This document shows positions 24,366 to 29,578 of a stretch of 29,578 nt of DNA, piece after piece. Positions within the stretch are counted from its first letter, which is position 1. Each line of letters starts with the position of its first letter. Made by a program: the position numbers and the translations under genes. The DNA comes from Actinomycetes bacterium (GTDB lineage Bacteria > Actinomycetota > Acidimicrobiia > Acidimicrobiales > Palsa-688), in the NCBI GenBank assembly GCA_021811865.1, contig JAKAQB010000048.1, forward strand, positions 1-29,578, read 5' to 3'. A model generated the notes under the pieces. That model was given only the letters and a program-made list of their open reading frames with translations. It was not told where the DNA came from and made no database searches.

Positions 24366-24570
24366 CCATTCCGCCAGGCGACGGAATGCTCCATCACGAC
24401 TCCGACTTGACAGATCACCCGCATGAGTTGGGTTGTACGTCGGCAACGGTCAGATGATCGACGCTCCCCACACCGGAGCCGACGTCCGCGTCGAGTCAAT
24501 CCCGACGACGCCGGGTGCCACCTGGGGGACAGGGGTCGTCTTCGGCGTGACGACCGTCGAGGGGACATAG
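24366..24570 (+). pseudogene. NlpC/P60 peptidase C-terminal fragment
   Basis: PGDGMLHHDSDLTDHPHELG in one frame continues as LYVGNGQMIDAPHTGADVRV and ESIPTTPGATWG in another, the C-terminal part of a NlpC/P60 cell-wall hydrolase with its catalytic His (normally in PHHVGLYVG) changed or displaced. A one-base deletion near 24433-24435 accounts for the frame change. The domain's N-terminal catalytic Cys region is not recognisable upstream. The next 230 bp to the response regulator show no recognisable gene. Confidence 0.6.
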
Positions 24571-24800
24571 GGCTGCGCGGCCCTCGACAGGCTGGAGCCC
24601 GCGCGGCCCTCGACCCGCACCTTTGGAGCACCCGCCACCGACGCGAGCACGAAGAGTGCCGACGGTCGGTGTGCTGGGACGAGAGCGCGCGTGGCACAGG
24701 GCGCCTGTGCGAACCTCCTCGAGCTCCGGGCGCGCGTGATCGCAGTGACCGGTCGGTCCGCCGTGCGCACGCCGCCGCGCTCAGTTCGTCTCATGCTCGA

Positions 24801-25409
24801 CTAGAGCCAGCCCCGCTCGTCGGCGATGCGCAGCGCGTCCACCCGGTTGCGCGCTGCGGTCTTGGCGATGGCAGCCGAGAGGTAGTTCCGGACGGTCCCT
24901 TCGGAGAGGAAAAGCTTGGCGGCGATCTCGGCCACGCTTGCTCCTGAACGGGCGACGGCGAGCACGTCGCGCTCGCGGGCGGTGAGCGGAGAGTCACCTG
25001 CGGCGAGGGCAAGAGCGGCAAGTCCCTGGTCGACGACGTGCTCGCCTTGCACGACACGTCGGATGGCGTCGGCGAGGACCTCAGGGGGAGCATCCTTCAC
25101 GACGAAGCCGGCGGCGCCGGCTTCCATCGCCCGGCGTAGGTAGCCGGCGCGGCCGAACGTGGTGAGCATGATCACCCGACACTTGGGGCACTGGCTCGAA
25201 AGCGCCCCTGCTGCCGCCAGACCGTCGACGCCGGGCATCTCGATGTCGAGCAGGGCGACGTCTGGGTCATGCGCGACGGCGGCACCGACGACCTCGTCCC
25301 CGCGGCCGACCGAGGCGACGACCTCGAAGTCGGGTTGCAGCTCGAGGAGCGCGCAGAGCGCGCTGCGCACGAGCTCTTGGTCGTCTGCGAGGAGCAGGTG
25401 GATCGTCAC
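24801..25409 (-). CDS. NarL/LuxR-family response regulator
   Basis: This 202-residue regulator has a receiver domain with acidic pocket Asp9/Asp10, phosphorylation site Asp55 (VALLDIEMPG), Thr83 or Thr84 and Lys105, and a LuxR-type helix-turn-helix in about residues 139-200 (PLTARERDVLAVARSGASVA, then EIAAKLFLSEGTVRNYLSAA). The GTG start overlaps the histidine kinase stop (GTGA, 25406-25409). It is the last gene of the ATPase-permease-kinase-regulator operon and probably controls that operon through the tandem repeats at 28344-28387. Confidence 0.95.
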   Translation of the reverse strand: MTIHLLLADDQELVRSALCALLELQPDFEVVASVGRGDEVVGAAVAHDPDVALLDIEMPGVDGLAAAGALSSQCPKCRVIMLTTFGRAGYLRRAMEAGAAGFVVKDAPPEVLADAIRRVVQGEHVVDQGLAALALAAGDSPLTARERDVLAVARSGASVAEIAAKLFLSEGTVRNYLSAAIAKTAARNRVDALRIADERGWL

Positions 25410-26602
25410 GGTGCCGTGGCGAGCGGCCGGTCGACCACGACGCGCAGCCGCCAACCCCGCGGGCGCAGCGGGCCCGCCTCGACGGTTCCCCCTGCCGCGC
25501 CGACTCGCTCTTTCAGCCCGGCGAGGCCGTTTCCATCCGCTGCGGGAGCGCCGTTGCCGTCGTCGCGTATCTCGATCTCCGAGGGGGACAGCCTCACCGA
25601 GCACCTCGTCGCCTGCGCATGGCGTGCCACGTTCGTGAGGCCTTCGCGTACGACCCAGCCGAACAGCTCTTGGTTCGCGACGTCGACGACGTCGGTCGCC
25701 GTCGGGAGGTCTGCGGTCACCCCCGAGGCCCGGAGGAGCTCCCTGCCGCGGGCGAGCTCCGCGGCGAGGGTCACGTCGCGGTAGCTCGACACCGCAGCGC
25801 GCACCTCGCTGAGCGCCTGGCGGGAGAGGTCCTCGACGGCCTCGATCTCCTTCGCTGCCCGCTTCGGATCGTGCTCGCTCAGGCGGCGGGCGAGCGCGGC
25901 CTTGAGGGTGATCGTCGTGAGCGAGTGGCCGAGCAGGTCGTGCAGGTCGCGGGCGATCCTGTTGCGCTCGTTCTCCGCTGCCATGCTCGCCAGCGCCGCG
26001 CGCGCCTCGGCGAGCTCGAGGGCGCCGCGAAGCGAGCGGGCCACGGCGTAGGTGACGACCGCGACCACCGGGATGGCGATCGGGGTGAAGTTGCTGATCG
26101 CCGAGCCGAGAGAATCGTGCCAGGGCCCGACGGCGACCGGGACGGCGATCGCGGCGACGGTGAAGGCGATGACGACCGGTGCCGCCCGTGCGCCGAAGCG
26201 GCCGACGGCGATCATCGTCAGGTACAGGCACAGCACGAAGCCAGCAGCATGGGCGAAGGGCAGCTCGGCTGCGAACAACCCCGACATGAGACTGCACAGG
26301 AGCCAGAAGCTCCACGCCGTCCCCCTCCCGCTCGATTCCACGATGGCGAAGGCGATGTAGCAGCCGCAGAAGGCGGCGAGGACGGCGAAGCCGCCCACCG
26401 CCGCTGCTCCGTGGGAGAACTGCCCCACCGCGGCACCCACGTAGATCACGTAGACGAGCGGGACGAAGACCACGATCGCGCCCCGCCATCCCCTGAGCGC
26501 CACCCGCTCACGCTCACCCGCCACACTGGCTGCCACGGGGTCGCTGCCCACGTTGTCCCAGCGTACAGCCCTACCGAGGGACTCAGACCCTGGCTTTGTC
26601 AT
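25406..26602 (-). CDS. NarL-type (DesK-like) sensor histidine kinase
   Basis: This protein has about 398 residues from the ATG at 26602, which overlaps the permease stop by 20 bases. About five or six membrane spans fill the N-terminal half. A HisKA_3 dimerisation helix follows with the phospho-accepting His in RIARDLHDLLGHSL (His221), then an ATPase domain with N-box REGLTNVARHA and G-boxes in RDDGNG and GNGLAGLKERVGAAGG. Such kinases usually sense membrane state or cell-envelope antibiotics. A GTG at 26551 is an alternative start, and the frame is open further upstream inside the permease gene but without kinase-like sequence. Confidence 0.92.
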   Translation of the reverse strand: MTKPGSESLGRAVRWDNVGSDPVAASVAGERERVALRGWRGAIVVFVPLVYVIYVGAAVGQFSHGAAAVGGFAVLAAFCGCYIAFAIVESSGRGTAWSFWLLCSLMSGLFAAELPFAHAAGFVLCLYLTMIAVGRFGARAAPVVIAFTVAAIAVPVAVGPWHDSLGSAISNFTPIAIPVVAVVTYAVARSLRGALELAEARAALASMAAENERNRIARDLHDLLGHSLTTITLKAALARRLSEHDPKRAAKEIEAVEDLSRQALSEVRAAVSSYRDVTLAAELARGRELLRASGVTADLPTATDVVDVANQELFGWVVREGLTNVARHAQATRCSVRLSPSEIEIRDDGNGAPAADGNGLAGLKERVGAAGGTVEAGPLRPRGWRLRVVVDRPLATAP

Positions 26603-27347
26603 GCTGGTAGGCGAGGGCAGCCAGAGGGACCGAGCACAGGGTCCAGATCCCAACGACGATCCATGCCTCGGCAGGCCAGCTCCCGCTACCGATGGCGGTC
26701 TTGCCCGCCTGGACAAGCCAGTAGGAGGGGAGCAGCTTCACGACCCTGAGCATGACGCCTCCTGCGAAGAGCGTCCCGAACGCGCCGCCCAACAGGGCGA
26801 GGATGACGACGAACCCCGCCTCGGCGACGGTGATGGCGTCGGGGGGGACCAGGTGGCCGAAGACGATGCCGATCGCCACGAACGGCGCCAGGCCGACGAG
26901 GAGGAGGCCGGTCATCTCGAACCACTGGGCGGCATCGAGGCGCACCCCGAGCGACACGCCGGCCAGGTACAACAACACCAAGGCCGGCAACGCGCCCAGG
27001 TAGGACGCGAGGACCTTGGCCACGGCCTCGGTGCGGGCTCGAAGGGGCGTCGTGCGCAGCTGGCGGATCCAGCCCTTGCCCCGGTCGCGGGCGATCCGGG
27101 CGCCCGGGGCGATGGTCGCCCACATGGCGCCATACGCGGCCATCGCCGTCATGAAGTAGAGCGGGAACGAGACGCAGTCGGTCACCCCGTGGCCGTTCGG
27201 CGCCGTAAGGCAGTCGGCCAGCGCATGGCGCTGCTCTGGCGCCACCGCGTAGAAGACCACGAGGGGCAACGCCCAGGAGATCCCCAGGAGCAGCGGATTG
27301 CGCGCCGACCGGAGGATCTCGTAGCGGACGTGGATGGTCCCTTTCAT
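26583..27347 (-). CDS. ABC-2 type transporter permease
   Basis: This 254-residue permease has about six membrane spans and the ABC-2 layout: a cytoplasmic segment GKGWIRQLRTTPLRARTEAV between the second and third spans and FVVILALLGGAFGTLFAGGV late in the protein. It begins with an ATG overlapping the ATPase stop (ATGA, 27344-27347). With the ATPase it forms a DrrAB- or LnrMN-type exporter, likely moving a drug, lipid or peptide out of the cell. The frame is open upstream but that part overlaps the ATPase gene and is not protein-like. Confidence 0.92.
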   Translation of the reverse strand: MKGTIHVRYEILRSARNPLLLGISWALPLVVFYAVAPEQRHALADCLTAPNGHGVTDCVSFPLYFMTAMAAYGAMWATIAPGARIARDRGKGWIRQLRTTPLRARTEAVAKVLASYLGALPALVLLYLAGVSLGVRLDAAQWFEMTGLLLVGLAPFVAIGIVFGHLVPPDAITVAEAGFVVILALLGGAFGTLFAGGVMLRVVKLLPSYWLVQAGKTAIGSGSWPAEAWIVVGIWTLCSVPLAALAYQHDKARV

Positions 27348-28303
27348 CCGGGCTCCTCGTTTCCGGGACGCGACGCTTCGACCTTGGCATCTTGGTCGCC
27401 GTGCTCGTCGCCGGTGAGCTCGAGGAACGCCTCCTCGAGGCTCGCCCCGCGGACCTCGACGTCGCGGACAGCGGGGAACGACCCGAACAGCGCGCCGAGC
27501 GCGGCGTCGGTGTCCGAGCACGACAGGGTGACCGCCTCCCCGTGGCGCTCCGCGCCGAGCACCCCCGGCAGTGCCCGCAGCTCGGCAAGCTCGACACCAG
27601 GCAGCGTCGCCCTGACCGTGCGCGAGCCGACCTTCGCCTTGATCTCGCTGCCGGGGCCGTCGGCGACGATCTCTCCCCGGGCGATGAGCACGATCCGGTC
27701 TGCGTTGGCGTCGGCCTCTTCGAGGTAGTGGGTGGCGAAGAGAACCGTCTTGCCTCGCTCTGCGACAGCTCGTATGGCCCGCCAGATCTCGCGCCGTCCC
27801 TCCACGTCGATGCCTGCGGTCGGCTCGTCGAGGATCAGGAGATCAGCGTTGGAGGCGAGCGCAGCTGCAAAGCGAACCCGCTGTGCTTGACCTCCCGAGA
27901 GCTTGTTCGTCCAGCGTCCTGCGATGTCTGCGGTGCCCGTCTGGTCCAGCACCTCGTCGACACGACGCGGATGGGGATAGTACGAGGCCAGGAGCATCAC
28001 CAGCTCGCGCACCCTGAGGTGATCGGGCAGCGACCCGCTCTGGAGCATGGCGCCGACCCAGCCGGACCTCACCGCTTCCGTCGGCGATGCTCCGAAGACG
28101 AAGACGGTTCCGCCGTCTGGTCGGGCGAGCCCGAGGAATATGTCGACGGTTGTCGTCTTGCCGGCGCCGTTGGGGCCGAGGAGAGCCACGGTCTCGCCCG
28201 GCGCGATCACCAGGTCGATCCCGCGGACGGCGTGGACCGAGCCGTAGGACTTGGTCAGCCCGGTTGTCCTGATCCCGGCGGTCTCGGCGCTGACAACAGC
28301 CAC
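27344..28303 (-). CDS. ABC transporter ATPase subunit (DrrA-like)
   Basis: This 319-residue ATPase has Walker A GPNGAGKT (43-50), Q-loop Gln in AMLQSG, signature LSGGQ (135-139), Walker B LLILDE (155-160) and switch His192 (FATHYLEEAD). The C-terminal extension beyond about residue 220 is typical of DrrA-like subunits (EDAF-like ASLEEAFLELTG). It is the first gene of the four-gene operon and starts at a GTG. The leader upstream holds two 22-bp direct repeats. Confidence 0.95.
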   Translation of the reverse strand: MAVVSAETAGIRTTGLTKSYGSVHAVRGIDLVIAPGETVALLGPNGAGKTTTVDIFLGLARPDGGTVFVFGASPTEAVRSGWVGAMLQSGSLPDHLRVRELVMLLASYYPHPRRVDEVLDQTGTADIAGRWTNKLSGGQAQRVRFAAALASNADLLILDEPTAGIDVEGRREIWRAIRAVAERGKTVLFATHYLEEADANADRIVLIARGEIVADGPGSEIKAKVGSRTVRATLPGVELAELRALPGVLGAERHGEAVTLSCSDTDAALGALFGSFPAVRDVEVRGASLEEAFLELTGDEHGDQDAKVEASRPGNEEPG

Positions 28304-28343
28304 GCGAGGATCTTGGCTACCAGCGACGTCGAGTGGTAGTGCG

Positions 28344-28387
28344 ATCGCTCACGTCTCACATATGAATCGCTCACGTCTTGCGTATGA
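28344..28387. repeat. Two tandem 22-bp direct repeats upstream of the ABC/two-component operon
   Basis: Units 28344-28365 and 28366-28387 share a 13-base identical core, ATCGCTCACGTCT, and the end TATGA, with 3 mismatches over 22 bases. They lie 41-84 bp upstream of the ATPase GTG. A 22-bp period places both units on the same face of the helix, as for dimers of a NarL-family response regulator. The minus-strand sequence between the cores contains CATATG, a possible -10 region. Confidence 0.6.
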
Positions 28388-28484
28388 CATGTGTCAGAGT
28401 CCACGGATCCCCTGTCCCCAGCGTCGGGGGACTCCTCCTCGGCATGCGGTGCTCTCCAGCTCCTCGGCCGGTGGCGGCGAGCAG

Positions 28485-28670
28485 CTGTGCCGAGTCACCG
28501 AGGTCGACGCCGGCAAGCTGATCTCCGCCAGCTTCGCCAGCGGATCGCTCGACACCAAGGTCACTTGGCGACTCGTGCCAGAGGGCGCCGGGACGAGGGT
28601 CTTCTGGGAGCTCGCTTGCTTCGACCTCGATTCGCCCATCGGGCGCCGAGTACACGACGGCATGGGTGCG
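28485..28670 (+). pseudogene. SRPBCC/AHSA1-domain fragment
   Basis: The plus-strand reading GKLISASFASGSLDTKVTWR followed by LVPEGAGTRVFWELACFDLD and HDGMGARWPDG matches the C-terminal strands and helix of SRPBCC (AHSA1-like) proteins. The N-terminal half is not found upstream, where the leader of the divergent ABC operon lies. Frame integrity is lost after 28670. Confidence 0.6.
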
Positions 28671-28794
28671 AGATGGCCAGACGGCCGCACTCGGATCGGT
28701 TGGATCGTTCGTGGGCCGAAGTCCTGCTGGCCTGCGCTCAAGGCTGGCAGACTCGACGGGCGCGTCGAGCCGTCCGCCAGCTTTCGTCGCTGAC

Positions 28795-28902
28795 CTGGCC
28801 ACCGCCGGCTACTACGAGTCGCGGGCCGCCGAGTACGACGAGTGGTACCTCGGCCACGGCCTTTTGCCGGCCGGAACGGTTCCGGCTGGGACCGAGCCCT
28901 AG
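28795..28902 (+). pseudogene. Methyltransferase N-terminal fragment
   Basis: ATAGYYESRAAEYDEWYLGH is typical of the extreme N-terminus of small class I SAM methyltransferases, but the frame ends in a stop after about 30 more bases, before any SAM-binding motif. Together with the SRPBCC fragment just upstream it indicates deletion of two neighbouring genes. Confidence 0.5.
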
Positions 28903-28942
28903 TTCTGCTATGGGGCGGGAACTCTTGACATCGTGACAAGTC

Positions 28943-29578
28943 TCAGGCCGCTGGCTTGAGGCGCGCGCTGGCCACGTAGTCAGCGACGACGCGATCGATC
29001 GTCGTGATGGCGCGACGCAGCTCTTGAGGTGCGGGGGGTCGGTCGGGGCTGAGCAGAGGGCCGAGCACGCGGTCGTGGACCTTGGTGTAGAAGATCGCGG
29101 CACGCAGGCCGTCGGGGGTGGTGACGTAGGTGTTGGTGTGAGGGAGGCGCTCGATGAGGCCGTGGAGACGGAGACGGCGCAGGTCGTAGGTCATCTGGTT
29201 GGCGGTGTAGTCCGCGCCGAGCAGGCCGGCGACGAGGCTCCTGAGGCTCTTGTCGGTGAAGCCGGAGACGGCGTGGACGATGACGCTGAGCGCGCCGGCC
29301 AGGGCCATGACGCGTGGATCCCCGAAGCGCAGTGCTCCGGTTCGTTGGCCCTCCCTTGCGTAGGGCTGTGAGATCCGCCCGAAGAGGGCGGTCTCGATGG
29401 CACAGCTCTGGCCGGCACGCTCGATCATAAGCAGACGGTGGTTGACCTGGCGTGCCTTGGCCTGGAGCTCGGGAAGATGTTCGAGGCGGCGGGCGACGTC
29501 GAGGTCCCTCGGGTCGTTGACGACGGTTTCGACGCGAAGGGCTCTCCCTTCCTTGAGGTATTGCTTGACCCGGGAGTG
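28943..29578 (-). CDS. Conserved protein of unknown function, C-terminal part (runs off right edge)
   Basis: The frame is open from the right edge to a TGA at 28943, at least 211 codons. It begins at the edge with HSRVKQYLKEGRALRVETVV and DPRDLDVARRLEHLPEL, and then contains GALRFGDPRVMALAGALSVI, a winged-helix-like segment MTYDLRRLRLHGLIERLPHT with YVTTPDGLRAAIFYTKVHDR, and a helical end. I recall a widespread bacterial family with the same HSRIKQYxKEGRALRxET, ALRFxDPRVxAL and TYDLRRLxxxGLIERLP landmarks, which has no assigned function I can name. The segment before the wing suggests DNA binding, perhaps for a mobile element. An in-frame ATG at 29428 exists but the homologous sequence clearly begins further upstream. 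Confidence 0.8.
   Translation of the reverse strand, partial: HSRVKQYLKEGRALRVETVVNDPRDLDVARRLEHLPELQAKARQVNHRLLMIERAGQSCAIETALFGRISQPYAREGQRTGALRFGDPRVMALAGALSVIVHAVSGFTDKSLRSLVAGLLGADYTANQMTYDLRRLRLHGLIERLPHTNTYVTTPDGLRAAIFYTKVHDRVLGPLLSPDRPPAPQELRRAITTIDRVVADYVASARLKPAA

Noticed and set aside
24421..24440. An 8-bp insertion in the NlpC/P60 remnant
   Set aside because: The sequence can also be read with an 8-base insertion before GLYVG, but a single-base deletion restores a more family-like PHELGLYVG reading and is simpler.
24801..26489. A single 562-codon minus-strand frame spanning kinase and response regulator
   Set aside because: Only the last 202 codons are protein-like (the response regulator). 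The remainder is an out-of-frame reading of the histidine kinase gene, so no fusion exists.
26603..26716. N-terminal extension of the histidine kinase
   Set aside because: The frame is open into the permease gene, but this part has no kinase or membrane-span character and overlaps well-supported permease coding sequence.
28344..28387. CRISPR-like repeat
   Set aside because: There are only two directly adjoining 22-bp units with no spacer and no cas genes, so it is a promoter repeat and not an array.

Overview
The window is high-GC bacterial DNA. Frequent GTG starts, many 4-base start/stop overlaps, TANNNT-type -10 boxes lying 6-8 bases before start codons, and the gene families present all point to the Actinomycetota. 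An acidimicrobial or similar soil/acid lineage is possible but cannot be fixed from sequence alone. The first kilobase is clearly less GC-rich than the rest and ends in a poorly coding stretch, so it probably has a separate origin.

Layout. (1) 1-1022: the start of a large membrane protein leaving the left edge, followed by about 1.3 kb with no recognisable gene but with two strong overlapping hairpins. (2) 2344-7936, minus strand: an apparent operon reading ChrB-N-like protein, small unknown protein, two half-ABC exporters that look like a heterodimer, and an APH-fold protein whose catalytic Asp is replaced. (3) 8571-10045, plus strand: XRE-cupin regulator, B3/4-domain protein and a truncated third gene, abutting a decayed dinucleotide-binding protein. 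(4) 10636-14132, minus strand: MmyB-type regulator, zinc alcohol dehydrogenase, aldo/keto reductase and cupin, a small redox/detoxification cluster. (5) 14467-15201: arsenite methyltransferase, then a MarR/MFS efflux pair (15682-18140), a cytidylate-kinase-like protein and a second MarR regulator sharing a very short divergent promoter. (6) 19555-24570: an insertion-sequence graveyard (IS256-, ISL3-, IS3- and IS21-type remnants) that also holds one intact YbfB-like MFS transporter, the remains of its TetR regulator, an intact RHH antitoxin behind a frame-broken toxin, and a NlpC/P60 remnant. (7) 24801-28303, minus strand: a four-gene ABC-ATPase/permease/histidine kinase/response regulator operon, preceded by two 22-bp tandem repeats that are a good candidate site for its own regulator. 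(8) 28485-28902: fragments of a SRPBCC protein and a methyltransferase. (9) The right edge carries the C-terminal part of a conserved protein of unknown function.

The shared theme is stress and efflux: two ABC exporters, two MFS pumps, arsenic methylation, ChrB-like and redox enzymes, each with a local regulator. Between and around these are several genes broken by single-base changes, concentrated in the 21.4-24.6 kb interval. I do not see a CRISPR array, tRNA or rRNA gene, or an intact insertion sequence. The least explained items are the substituted APH-like protein in the exporter operon, the overlapping hairpins at 1927-1973, the perfect inverted repeat at 14164-14201, and the truncated third gene behind the B3/4 protein.
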